DNA of 50,407 nucleotides, from positions 1 to 50,407 of the forward strand of contig NZ_JAKSYD010000021.1 of the NCBI RefSeq assembly GCF_022829605.1, in the 5' to 3' direction. Position 1 is the first letter of the stretch. The number at the start of each line of letters is the position of its first letter. This stretch comes from Methylobacterium sp. E-065. Its GTDB lineage: Bacteria; Pseudomonadota; Alphaproteobacteria; Rhizobiales; Beijerinckiaceae. The notes under the pieces were generated by a model, which was not told the origin of the DNA, ran no database searches, and saw only the letters and a list, made by a program, of their open reading frames with translations. The position numbers and the translations under genes were made by a program. This document shows positions 24,227 to 33,455 of this stretch, in pieces.

Positions 24227-27200
24227 ATGGCGCGGCTCGGACGGCTCGCGGGTGCCCTGGCGCTGCTCGGATGGGTCGCGGGCGGCCCGGCGCTGGCCCA
24301 GAACGCGGCCGCGCCCCGCACCGCCCCCCGCGCGACCGCGCCCGCCCCGTTCGCCCGGACCGTCGTTCGGGACGACCTCGCCAGCTCGGCAATCCGCCTT
24401 GAGGCGGCTCTCAAGGCCGAGGCCGGCACGTCGCTTCGGCCGGCGGCCCAGTCCCGCGTCGCCGGGCAGGCGCTGCTTGCCGCCGGCAAGCCCGATCAGG
24501 CCCTCACCCCGCTCGCCGCCGCCGTGGCGGCCGACCCGGCCGACATCCGCAACTGGCAGACCTATGCCCGCGCGGCCGCCGCGGCGTTCGAGACCCTGGA
24601 CGAGAACGATTACAAGGGCCGGACCCGGCTGCGCGAGCGGGCGATCGCGGCCGCCTACCGTGCCTACGAGCGCTCCGGTACAGCCATCGACGCCGCGGCG
24701 TCCCTGGCCCTGGTGGGCGCCGCGGAGGCCGAGCGGGAATCCTGGCGCCCCGCCCTCGACGCCTACGCGGCGAGCCTCGCGCTGGCCGACGACGGCGCGG
24801 TCCGGGAGACCTACGACACGCTGCGGGCCGAGCACGGCTTCCGCATCCTCGGCTACAAAATCGATTCCGACGCGGCCGCCCCGCGAGCCTGCTTCACCCT
24901 CTCGGACGCCGTGGTGCCCAAGACCGACTACGCGCCCTTCGTGGCCGTGTCGGGCAGCAGCAGCGCCGCCGTGACCGCCGAGGACACGCAGATCTGCGTC
25001 GACGGGCTCAAGCATGGCGGGCGCTACGCGATCGTCCTGCGCCAGGGCCTGCCCTCCACGGTCGGCGAGAGCCTGCTCAAATCCGCCGATTACGAGATCT
25101 ACGTGCGCGACCGCGCCCCGCAGGTGCGCACCACCGGGCGCAACTACGTCCTGCCCCGCACCGGACAGGCGGGCGTGCCCCTGGTCTCGGTGAACGCAGC
25201 CAAGCTCGATGTCGAGGTGCTGCGGATCGGCGACCGCGGCCTGCTGCCGACCCTGCGCTCCGAGGACTTCCTGGGCCAGCTCAGCGGCGCTACCGCCCGG
25301 TCGATCGCGGCCGAGAAGGGCGTGCGCGTCTGGAAGGGCACCCTCGACACCGCCAAGGCCGAGCTGAACCAGGAGGCGGTCACCGCCTTCCCGGTCCTGC
25401 AGGCGGTCGGAAAGCTGGAGCCCGGGATCTACGTGATGCTGGCCCGGCCCTCCGGCACGGCCACCGCGGACGACGAAGGCTACGACACCCAGGCGACGCA
25501 ATGGTTCGTGGTCTCGGACCTGGGGCTGACCGCCACGAAGGGGCGGGACGGGGTCCACGTGGTCCTGCGCTCGCTCGCCTCCGCGCAGGTGATGCCGGGC
25601 GCCGAGATCCGGCTGATCGCCCGCAACAACGAGGTTCTGGGCACGCGCACCACCGATGCGCAGGGCCACGTCGCCTTCGATCCCGGCCTCGCCCGCGGGG
25701 AGGGCGGTCTGGCGCCGAGCCTCGTGGTGGCCCAGGCGGGCACCCATTACGGCTTCCTCGATCTCAACCTCGGGGCCTTCGATCTCACCGACCGCGGCGT
25801 GAAGGGACGGCCCGAGACCGGCGGGCTCGACGCCTACCTGTTCCCGGAGCGCGGGGTCTACCGCTCGGGCGAGACCGTCCAGATCACCGCCTTGCTGCGC
25901 GATGCGGGCGGCGCGGCGGTGCCGGACCTGCCGCTGACCCTCGTGGTGAAGCGGCCGGACGGCGTCGAGTACCGGCGGGTCTCGGTACCCGATCAGGGGC
26001 TCGGCGGACGGGCGCTGCCGCTGCCGCTCCTGTCGGGCGCCATGCACGGCACGTGGCGCGTCTCGGCCTATACCGACCCGAAGGCGCCCGCGATCGGCGA
26101 GACCAGCTTCCTCGTAGAGGATTACGTCCCCGAGCGGCTGGAGGTCACGCTCAAGGCCCGGCAGGCGGTGCTCCACCGGGGCGAGGCCGCGCAGGTCGAT
26201 GTCGCCGCGCGTTATCTCTACGGCGCGCCGGGGGCGGATCTCGACGTGTCGGGCAGCGTCACCGTTCAGGCGGCGGCCACGAGTGGCATCAAGGGGCTGG
26301 ACGGCTACAGCATCGGCCTCGACGACGAGGCCGTGGAGCCGGCCACGCAGGAGCTTCAGGAGCACGCGACCACGAGCGCGCAGGGCAGCGCCGTCGCGAC
26401 GGTTCCGGTGCCCCAGGTGTCGGCCCTGCGGGCACTGGAGGCCAAGATCACGCTCGCGGTCGGGGAGCCCGGCGGACGGGCCCTGTCGCGCAGCCTGACC
26501 CTGCCGATCCTCCCGGCCGGCCCGGTCATCGCCCTGCGCAAGGGTTTCACGGCGTTGAACGACGGTGGGATCGCGGGTTTCGACGTGGTTCTGGCGACGC
26601 CTGAGGGCGCGCTCCTCGCCCGGCCGGGGGTAAGCTGGACCCTGTCGCGGGTCGACCAATCCTATCAATGGTATCGGGCGGACGGGCGTTGGTCGTTCGA
26701 GCCGGTCAAGACCACCAAGCGCGTGGCCAGCGGTACGGTCGATCTCCGGGCCGGCGGTTCCAGCCGGATCGAGGCGCCCGTGGGGCTCGGCCGCTACCGG
26801 CTGGATGTCTCGGCGCCGGGCGCCCTGGAGGCGAGTGCCAGCCTCGGCTTCGAGGTCGGCTGGGGTGGATCCCAGACCGCGGACGCGCCGGATCTCCTCG
26901 ACCTGACCCTCGACAAGCCCGCCTACGCGGCCGGCGACACGCTGCGGGCCAAGCTCAGCCCGAAGTTCAAGGGGCAGGCCAGCCTGATGGTGGTCAGCGA
27001 CCGGGTGCACGAGACCCTGGAGGTCAGCGTGCCGGAGGGCGGCACCACGGTGAGCGTTCCGGTGAAGGCCGAATGGGGGGCCGGCGCCTATCTGGTCGCC
27101 ACCGCCTACCGGCCCCTCGATCAGGCGGCCAAGCGCCTGCCGGGCCGGGCACTGGGTCTGGCGTGGTTCTCCGTGGACCGCGAGAAGCGCAACCTCGACG

Positions 27201-29515
27201 TCGCCGTGAAGGCGCCCGAGCGGGCGCGCCCGCGCCAGGACCTGACCCTGCCGATCCAGCTCACCGGCCTGAAATCCGGCGAGGCGGCCCGGATCACCGT
27301 GGCGCTGGTCGATATCGGCATCCTCAATCTCACCACCTACGCCGCGCCGGACCCGACCCAGTATTTCCTCGGCCAGAGGGCGCTCGGGCCGGAATTTCAC
27401 GATCTCTACGGCTACCTGATCGACGGCATGCAGGGCTCCGTGGGCGCGATCCGCTCCGGTGGCGATGCGGGCGGCGGCGAACTGGCCGATTCCCCACCGA
27501 CCCAGGCGCCGCTCGCCCTCTATTCCGGGGTCGTGACCGTGGGGCCGGACGGTGCCGCCAGCGTCACCTTCCCGATCCCCCCCTTCAACGGCACGGGCCG
27601 CGTGATGGTCACCGCCTGGAGCGGCGGCCGTGTGGGCCAAGCCCAGGCCGACGTGATCATCCGCGATCCCGTCGTGCTCACCGCCACGCTGCCGCGCTTC
27701 CTCGATACCGGCGACCGCTCGCGCCTGTTCGTGGCCCTCGACAACGTCGAGGGTCAGGCGGGCGACTACACGGTCGATCTGAGCCCGAGCGGGCCGGTCG
27801 TGGTCGGCGCCAGTGCGTTGCGCCAGACGTTCCGGCTGGAGGCCGGCGCCAAGGGCCAGTTCGCGATCCCGCTGACCGCGGCGGGGCCGGGCACGGCGCG
27901 GCTCGACCTCGCTCTGTCGGGCCCCGGCCTTCCGACTGCGCTGAACCAGAGCTTCGCCCTCGGGATCGCGCCCGGAACCGGCACCCTGCTGCGCCGCTCC
28001 GTGCACAGCCTCGCCCCCGGGGCGGCACTGACGGTCACGCCGGATCTGCTGGCCGACCTGCTTCCCGGTACCGGCAGCGTCTCGCTCTCGGTCACGCCGC
28101 TGCCGGGCCTCGACGTGGCGGCCCTGCTCCAGGCGCTCGACCGCTATCCCTATGGCTGCTCCGAGCAGGTGGTCAGCCGGGCGATGCCGCTGCTCTACGT
28201 CAACAAGCTCGCCACGCTGGAAAAACTCGCCCTCGACGCGGGCGCGGACGACCGCGTGCGCGAGTCGATCGAGCGGCTGCTCGCCCGCCAGGATTCGAGC
28301 GGCGATTTCGGCCTGTGGTCGGCGCAGGGGTCGAGCGACCTGTGGCTCGACGCCTACGTGACCGATTTCCTGACGCGGGCCCGGGAGCGCGGCTTCGCGG
28401 TGCCGCAGAAAGCCTTCGCCCAGGCGCTCGACTACCTGCGCAACGCAGTGGCCAACGCCTCCGAGGTGCAGAACGGCGGCGCCGACCTCGCCTACGCGGC
28501 CTACGTGCTCGCCCGGAACGGCCGCCCGGTGATGGGCGACCTGCGCTACCTCGCCGACACCAAGCTCACCAACTTCTCCTCCGCGCTCGGGCGGGCACAG
28601 CTCGCCGCCGCCCTGGCGCTGCTGGGCGACCGCGGCCGGGCCGCGCGGGCGATGGAATCGGCGCTCACCGTGCTGCGGGCGGAGCGGGACAAGGGCCAGT
28701 ACCGGGCCGATTACGGCTCCCGCCTGCGCGACGGCGCCGGGCTGATCACGCTGGCGGCCGAGAGCGGGCTGACGCAGGGCGCCCTCGGCCCGGTCGCCGC
28801 ATTGTTCGGCGAGGAGCAGCAGACCGAGCGGTCGACGAGCACGCAGGAGAACGCCTGGATGGTGCTCGCCGCCGAGAGCCTGTCCAAGGAAGCGGACGCC
28901 CTGTCGTTCAGCCTCGACGGCGCACCGCAGACCGGGATTCTCGCCCGGGTCTACCGACAGGCGCGCTTGGCGGAGCGGGGCGTGCAGCTGGTCAATACCG
29001 GACGCGGCTCCGTGCAGGTCGCCGTGACCGTCAACGGCAATCCCCTGGCGCCGGAACCGGCAGCCTCCCAGGGCTACACGGTGGAGCGGAGCTACCACCG
29101 CCTCGACGGCAGCCTTGTCGATCCGGCGGCGGGCCTGCGCCAGAACGACCGGCTCGTGGTGGTGCTGAAGGTAAGCGAGGCCAAGGCGGAGGCTGCGCGC
29201 CTCCTGCTGGTCGATCCCCTGCCGGCGGGGCTCGAGATCGACAACCCGAAGCTCCTCGATGCCGACGTGCTCCAGAGCCTGGCCTTCGCCAAGTCGGATG
29301 TGCAGCCGGTCCATACCGAGTTCCGCGACGACCGGTTCGTGGCAGCCTACGACCGCGACCCGAGCCAGTCGGCCTTCTTCACGGTGGCCTACACGGTGCG
29401 GGCGGTCTCGCCGGGGACCTACGTGCATCCGGGCGCCACCGTGGAGGACATGTACCGCCCGGCGCGTTTCGGGCGGACCGCAACCGGGAGCGTCACAGTC
29501 GCGGCAGCGAAGTAG
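24227..29515 (+). CDS. Periplasmic thioester-containing alpha-2-macroglobulin family protein
   Basis: The start at 24227 gives 1762 residues with a signal peptide ending PALA-Q (about residue 24), not a lipobox, so the mature protein should be soluble in the periplasm. A helical repeat-like N-terminal region (about 50-220) is followed by strings of beta-sandwich macroglobulin domains, including a typical EDYVPERLEVTLK. The thioester motif is YGCSEQ with Cys1311 and Gln1314, then an alpha-helical thioester domain and receptor-like end. Bacterial members trap attacking proteases; most enteric ones are lipoproteins encoded beside pbpC, which is absent here. The MscS gene follows after 137 bases. 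The upstream ATG at 24092 would destroy the signal peptide. Confidence 0.9.
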   Translation: MARLGRLAGALALLGWVAGGPALAQNAAAPRTAPRATAPAPFARTVVRDDLASSAIRLEAALKAEAGTSLRPAAQSRVAGQALLAAGKPDQALTPLAAAVAADPADIRNWQTYARAAAAAFETLDENDYKGRTRLRERAIAAAYRAYERSGTAIDAAASLALVGAAEAERESWRPALDAYAASLALADDGAVRETYDTLRAEHGFRILGYKIDSDAAAPRACFTLSDAVVPKTDYAPFVAVSGSSSAAVTAEDTQICVDGLKHGGRYAIVLRQGLPSTVGESLLKSADYEIYVRDRAPQVRTTGRNYVLPRTGQAGVPLVSVNAAKLDVEVLRIGDRGLLPTLRSEDFLGQLSGATARSIAAEKGVRVWKGTLDTAKAELNQEAVTAFPVLQAVGKLEPGIYVMLARPSGTATADDEGYDTQATQWFVVSDLGLTATKGRDGVHVVLRSLASAQVMPGAEIRLIARNNEVLGTRTTDAQGHVAFDPGLARGEGGLAPSLVVAQAGTHYGFLDLNLGAFDLTDRGVKGRPETGGLDAYLFPERGVYRSGETVQITALLRDAGGAAVPDLPLTLVVKRPDGVEYRRVSVPDQGLGGRALPLPLLSGAMHGTWRVSAYTDPKAPAIGETSFLVEDYVPERLEVTLKARQAVLHRGEAAQVDVAARYLYGAPGADLDVSGSVTVQAAATSGIKGLDGYSIGLDDEAVEPATQELQEHATTSAQGSAVATVPVPQVSALRALEAKITLAVGEPGGRALSRSLTLPILPAGPVIALRKGFTALNDGGIAGFDVVLATPEGALLARPGVSWTLSRVDQSYQWYRADGRWSFEPVKTTKRVASGTVDLRAGGSSRIEAPVGLGRYRLDVSAPGALEASASLGFEVGWGGSQTADAPDLLDLTLDKPAYAAGDTLRAKLSPKFKGQASLMVVSDRVHETLEVSVPEGGTTVSVPVKAEWGAGAYLVATAYRPLDQAAKRLPGRALGLAWFSVDREKRNLDVAVKAPERARPRQDLTLPIQLTGLKSGEAARITVALVDIGILNLTTYAAPDPTQYFLGQRALGPEFHDLYGYLIDGMQGSVGAIRSGGDAGGGELADSPPTQAPLALYSGVVTVGPDGAASVTFPIPPFNGTGRVMVTAWSGGRVGQAQADVIIRDPVVLTATLPRFLDTGDRSRLFVALDNVEGQAGDYTVDLSPSGPVVVGASALRQTFRLEAGAKGQFAIPLTAAGPGTARLDLALSGPGLPTALNQSFALGIAPGTGTLLRRSVHSLAPGAALTVTPDLLADLLPGTGSVSLSVTPLPGLDVAALLQALDRYPYGCSEQVVSRAMPLLYVNKLATLEKLALDAGADDRVRESIERLLARQDSSGDFGLWSAQGSSDLWLDAYVTDFLTRARERGFAVPQKAFAQALDYLRNAVANASEVQNGGADLAYAAYVLARNGRPVMGDLRYLADTKLTNFSSALGRAQLAAALALLGDRGRAARAMESALTVLRAERDKGQYRADYGSRLRDGAGLITLAAESGLTQGALGPVAALFGEEQQTERSTSTQENAWMVLAAESLSKEADALSFSLDGAPQTGILARVYRQARLAERGVQLVNTGRGSVQVAVTVNGNPLAPEPAASQGYTVERSYHRLDGSLVDPAAGLRQNDRLVVVLKVSEAKAEAARLLLVDPLPAGLEIDNPKLLDADVLQSLAFAKSDVQPVHTEFRDDRFVAAYDRDPSQSAFFTVAYTVRAVSPGTYVHPGATVEDMYRPARFGRTATGSVTVAAAK

Positions 29516-29652
29516 GCGGCGGCGGGTCCGGCTGCTCAGGCGCTCCGGCCGGTTTGCTGCGTTGCGGCAGGCGCATGGTGCGCTGCGGAACCGCGGCCGA
29601 GGCCCACCCATTCCCATGGTGTCCCGTCTGGAACCCGTGGAGGTGATGCCCG

Positions 29653-30777
29653 ATGCCGGACCTCGACGCGCTCACCGGCCCCACCGCTCGCGCACTCGCC
29701 TACCTGCCGTGGTGGGCCGAGAGCCTCATTCTTATCCTGGCCTGCTGCGCCGTCGTGATACCGCTCCACGGAATCGTCTACCGGGCGGTGAAGCGGGCGG
29801 TCGCGACCAAGACATTGTTCTGGCGCTCGCTCGTCGCGCGGACGCGTGGTCCGAGCCGGTTGGGCCTGATCGTGGTGGCGATCAGCCTCGCCTCGACCAT
29901 CATGCACCTGTCCTGGGAGGTGCGGATCGCCCTCAACCAGATCCTGCTGGTCGCCTTCGTGACGCTGACCGGCTGGTGCTGCGCGACCGCGCTCCACATC
30001 GCCACGGTGATCTACCTGCGCCGGTTCAAGCTCGACGCCGAGGACAACCTCCTGGCGCGCAAGCACTTCACGCAGATGCGCATCCTGGAGCGCGCGGGCG
30101 TCACCCTCGTGGCGCTGATCACCCTTTCGGTGGCGCTGATGACCTTCGAGCCGGTGCGCCAGTACGGCGTCAGCCTGCTGGCCTCGGCGGGGGCAGCGGG
30201 TCTGGTCCTCGGTCTGGCGATGCAGCCGGTCCTGTCGAACCTCGTGGCCGGGATCCAGATCGCGATCACGCAGCCGATCCGGATCGAGGACGCGGTCATC
30301 GTGGAGAACGAATGGGGCTGGGTCGAGGAGATCAACGCGACCTACGTGGTGGTGCGCCTCTGGGACTGGCGCCGGCTGGTCCTGCCCCTGACCTACTTCA
30401 TCCAGAAGCCGTTCCAGAACTGGACACGCGATGGCGCCTCGCTGATCGGCAGCGTCTTTCTCTACGTCGACCACCGCGCCCCGGTGGCCGCGATGCGCGA
30501 GAAGCTGACCGCGATCGCTCGCGCGTCGCTGCTGTGGGACGGCAAGGTGGTCAATCTCCAGGTGTCGGACGCGAAGGTATCGACCATCGAGATCCGGATG
30601 CTGGTGAGCGCCCGCAACGCGCCCCAGGCCTGGGACCTGCGCTGCGAGGTCCGCGAGGCGATGATCACGTGGCTCCAGGCCGAGCACCCGGAGGCCCTGC
30701 CGCGGCAGCGCACCGCGTGGGTCGGGGCCGAGGAGCAGCCCCTGCAACGGGCGGACGGGCGGCGGATCGCGGCGTGA
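29653..30777 (+). CDS. Small-conductance mechanosensitive channel (MscS family)
   Basis: The product is 374 residues. Four hydrophobic segments lead into the pore helix and the diagnostic LLASAGAAGLVLGLAMQPVL, followed by the beta domain with QPIRIEDAVIVENEWGWVEE and PLTYFIQKPFQNWTR. Such channels open under membrane tension in low osmolarity. Compared with the 286-residue E. coli MscS it has one or two extra N-terminal helices. The start has GGAGGTGATG immediately before it, a strong ribosome binding site. It follows the macroglobulin gene in the same direction. Confidence 0.9.
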   Translation: MPDLDALTGPTARALAYLPWWAESLILILACCAVVIPLHGIVYRAVKRAVATKTLFWRSLVARTRGPSRLGLIVVAISLASTIMHLSWEVRIALNQILLVAFVTLTGWCCATALHIATVIYLRRFKLDAEDNLLARKHFTQMRILERAGVTLVALITLSVALMTFEPVRQYGVSLLASAGAAGLVLGLAMQPVLSNLVAGIQIAITQPIRIEDAVIVENEWGWVEEINATYVVVRLWDWRRLVLPLTYFIQKPFQNWTRDGASLIGSVFLYVDHRAPVAAMREKLTAIARASLLWDGKVVNLQVSDAKVSTIEIRMLVSARNAPQAWDLRCEVREAMITWLQAEHPEALPRQRTAWVGAEEQPLQRADGRRIAA

Positions 30778-30798
30778 GCGTCTTGGGCGGTCGGACGC

Positions 30799-31203
30799 TC
30801 AGGCGAGGGCCGAGCGGATATCGGTCTGCGAAAAATCGGCGCCGATATAAAGCAGCGGCACGTCGTACACCCGCGCACAGGCATAGGCGAAGCAATCGCC
30901 GAGGTTCAGGCGGGCGGGGTGGCGGCCCTTGCCGTAGCGGGTATGGGCCGTGATGGCGAGTCGTGTCTCCGCAGCCGCAATTGCGACCCGGGTGACACCG
31001 GTGGCGTCCAGAAAATCATCCACGATTTCTTGAGCGACTTCGGGTGGGACGGACTTAAGCCGGGCGATGGCAAGTGCCGCCTCGTAGACTGCAACACCGC
31101 TCGTGAGCCGCACGGGACCCTCGCGTAGCCGCTCCAACAGCGGCCGATGCCCTGGCTCGCAGACAACGATCGCCACGATGGCGGATGCGTCGACGAACAT
31201 CAC
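30799..31203 (-). CDS. vapC: VapC-type PIN-domain ribonuclease toxin
   Basis: The product is 134 residues. The acidic PIN residues are present: Asp5 in MMFVDASAI, Glu41 in VYEAALAIA, Asp103 in NLGDCFAYACA and Asp123 in IGADF. PIN toxins cut specific RNAs when freed from their antitoxin. The ATG overlaps the stop of vapB by four bases (ATGA), the usual toxin-antitoxin coupling. The active site appears intact. Confidence 0.9.
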   Translation of the reverse strand: MMFVDASAIVAIVVCEPGHRPLLERLREGPVRLTSGVAVYEAALAIARLKSVPPEVAQEIVDDFLDATGVTRVAIAAAETRLAITAHTRYGKGRHPARLNLGDCFAYACARVYDVPLLYIGADFSQTDIRSALA

Positions 31204-31439
31204 TCGTCGTTCAGACTGTCGTAGAACGCCTTGTCCGCCTTGAGGCCCGTAGATGGGTAGGATGCCAACCGGTCCTGGATTTCCTTGACCCGTTCCATGA
31301 AAGACTCACGCTCCGAGTTCTGCCGACCCAACTCGTTCACGAGCGCGAGTCGCACCGCCTCGGTCTTGCTCACGCCGGCCTTCAATGCCAGCGTCTCGGC
31401 CAATCGATTCACCTCTTCGCTGCGGATGTTGAGCGGCAT
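31200..31439 (-). CDS. vapB: VapB-type antitoxin
   Basis: The product is 79 residues. The N-terminal MPLNIRSEEVNRLAETLALK followed by GVSKTEAVRLALVNEL is the DNA-binding part of the Rv0623-like VapB family, and the C-terminal 30 or so residues would wrap VapC. The start has ACGGAGGCC close upstream. A perfect inverted repeat directly before the gene is the likely self-regulation site. The pair sits between the MscS gene and recQ. Confidence 0.88.
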   Translation of the reverse strand: MPLNIRSEEVNRLAETLALKAGVSKTEAVRLALVNELGRQNSERESFMERVKEIQDRLASYPSTGLKADKAFYDSLNDE

Positions 31440-31449
31440 GATGGCCTCC

Positions 31450-31491
31450 GTGTAGACACTCGAGGTTAGTGTCTACACGCCGACGCTGCAA
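31450..31491 (-). promoter_or_regulatory. vapBC promoter embedded in its operator
   Basis: GTGTAGACACT (31450-31460) and AGTGTCTACAC (31468-31478) are perfect 11-bp inverted arms around CGAGGTT. On the minus strand TTGCAG (31486-31491) and TAACCT (31463-31468), 17 bases apart, make a -35/-10 pair whose -10 falls between and into the arms. Binding of VapBC would block the promoter. Confidence 0.7.
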
Positions 31492-31519
31492 GCAGCCCGT
31501 ACCCCGACCCAGGATCCCG

Positions 31520-33361
31520 ATGACCCGCCTCGACGAGGCCCGCGCCGCGCTTAAAAAAACCTTCGGCTACGAGGATTTCCGGCCCGGCCAGGACGAGGTG
31601 ATCGGCGCGGTGCTGGACGGCGCCGACGTGTTCGCCGTGATGCCCACGGGCTCGGGCAAGTCGATGACCTATCAACTGCCGGCTCTGGTCGATCCGGGGC
31701 TGACCGTGGTGGTCTCGCCGCTGATCGCGCTGATGCACGATCAGGTGCAGCAGATGAAGAGCGTCGGTGTCGAGGCCGCGACCCTCAATTCGAGCGTATC
31801 GGAATCCGACTCGCGCGAGACCTGGCGGATGCTGCGCTCGGGGGAGCTCCGGCTGCTGTTCGTCTCGCCCGAGCGCCTGCTGATGGAGGGCTGCATCGAG
31901 GCCCTGCGCGGGGCCGGCGTCAGGCGGCTCGCCGTCGACGAGGCGCATTGCGTCTCGCAATGGGGCCACGATTTCCGGCCGGAATACCGCGAGATCGCCC
32001 GCGCCCGCACGGCGCTCGGCAACATCCAGACCCTGGCGCTGACGGCCACCGCCGATGCCGCGACCCGCGCCGAGATCGCCGAGCGGCTGTTCCCGCAGGG
32101 GCGGCCGCCAAAGATCTTCGTCCACTCCTTCGACCGGCCGAACATTCGGCTGACCTTCCAGCCGAAGGACAACCCGGCCCGGCAGATCGAGCGCTTCCTG
32201 AAGCACCGGCGCGCGGAGAGCGGGATCATCTACTGCTCGTCGCGCAAGCGCGTCGAACAACTCGCCGAGACCCTCAAGAAGGACGGGTTCGACGCGTTGC
32301 CCTATCATGCCGGCCTCGACCAGGGCACGCGGATGCGCAACCAGGACCGGTTCCTGCAGGAGGACGGGGTGGTGATGACCGCCACGATCGCCTTCGGCAT
32401 GGGCATCAACAAGCCGGACGTGCGCTTCGTCTGCCATGCCGACATGCCCAACAACGTCGAGGGCTACTATCAGGAGATCGGCCGCGCCGGCCGCGACGGG
32501 CTGCCCGCCGACACCCTGACCCTCTACGGCCTCGACGACATGGCGCTCCGCCGTCGCCAGATCGACGAGAAGGAGATCTCCGACGAGCGCCGCCGGGTCG
32601 AGCGGCGCAAGCTCGAGGCGATGATTACCCTGTGCGAGGGTGCCACCTGCCGGCGGCAATCGCTGCTCGGCTATTTCGGCGAGGCGAGCGAGCCCTGCGG
32701 GCGCTGCGACCTGTGCCGCGGCGGCGTCACGCTGGTGGACGGGACCGTCTCGGCCCAGAAGATCCTGTCGGCGATCGTGCGCACCGGGCAGCGCTTCGGC
32801 GCGGCCTACATCTGCGACGTGGTCCACGGCAAGGAAAGCGAGCCGATCCGCCGCAACGGCCACGCGAGCCTGAAGACCTTCGGGGTCGGCGCGGACAAGC
32901 CTGTGGCGGCATGGCGGGCGATCTTGCGCCAGCTCTTCGCGGCCGGGGCCATCGCCGAGAATACCGACGGCTATGGCGGCCTGTCGATGACCGCGAAGGG
33001 CGAGGCGATCCTGTACGGACGGGAGCCTGTCCAGCTCCGCCCCGATCCCGAGCCGAAGGCGGAATCCCGCGACCGACGCCGCGCCGCGCCCCGCGAGGAC
33101 GGGGAGATCACGCTGTCGGAGACCGACGAGGCGCTGTTCCAGCACCTGCGCGGCCTGCGCGCGACGCTGGCCCGGGCCGAGGGGATCGCGGCCTTCATGG
33201 TCTTCCCCGACCGGACGCTGATCGAGATGGCCCGCCAGAAACCCGTCGATCTCTGGGCCCTGCGCACCGTGCACGGGGTCGGCGAGCGCAAGCGCGAGGC
33301 CTATGGCGAGCGGTTCGTGGCGGCGATCGCCGACTTCCTGTCCCATCCCCCAGCGGCGTGA
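31520..33361 (+). CDS. recQ: ATP-dependent DNA helicase RecQ
   Basis: The product is 613 residues. Walker A is MPTGSGKS (41-48), the DEAH box is at 140-143 ([18 protein letters not shown]), and the helicase C domain has [18 protein letters not shown] and [16 protein letters not shown] with [12 protein letters not shown]. Zinc-binding cysteines follow (CEGATC, then CGRCDLC), then a winged-helix region and a C-terminal HRDC domain ending in [16 protein letters not shown]. It unwinds DNA for recombination and fork repair in the RecF pathway. The ATG at 31520 with AGGAT upstream fits the family; the frame opens earlier, inside the vapB operator. Confidence 0.95.
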   Translation: MTRLDEARAALKKTFGYEDFRPGQDEVIGAVLDGADVFAVMPTGSGKSMTYQLPALVDPGLTVVVSPLIALMHDQVQQMKSVGVEAATLNSSVSESDSRETWRMLRSGELRLLFVSPERLLMEGCIEALRGAGVRRLAVDEAHCVSQWGHDFRPEYREIARARTALGNIQTLALTATADAATRAEIAERLFPQGRPPKIFVHSFDRPNIRLTFQPKDNPARQIERFLKHRRAESGIIYCSSRKRVEQLAETLKKDGFDALPYHAGLDQGTRMRNQDRFLQEDGVVMTATIAFGMGINKPDVRFVCHADMPNNVEGYYQEIGRAGRDGLPADTLTLYGLDDMALRRRQIDEKEISDERRRVERRKLEAMITLCEGATCRRQSLLGYFGEASEPCGRCDLCRGGVTLVDGTVSAQKILSAIVRTGQRFGAAYICDVVHGKESEPIRRNGHASLKTFGVGADKPVAAWRAILRQLFAAGAIAENTDGYGGLSMTAKGEAILYGREPVQLRPDPEPKAESRDRRRAAPREDGEITLSETDEALFQHLRGLRATLARAEGIAAFMVFPDRTLIEMARQKPVDLWALRTVHGVGERKREAYGERFVAAIADFLSHPPAA

Positions 33362-33455
33362 GCTGAGGCCCGCCGTCTCAACGCGCCGCGGCGGTTGGTG
33401 TAGGCAGGGCGCCCCAACCGAATCGATCGGACCCGTCATTTCTGTTTCCGCACCC

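Noticed and set aside
24194..29617. 1807-residue open frame antisense to the whole macroglobulin gene
   Set aside because: Codon composition leaves the opposite strand free of stops; the product has no signal peptide or recognisable domain.
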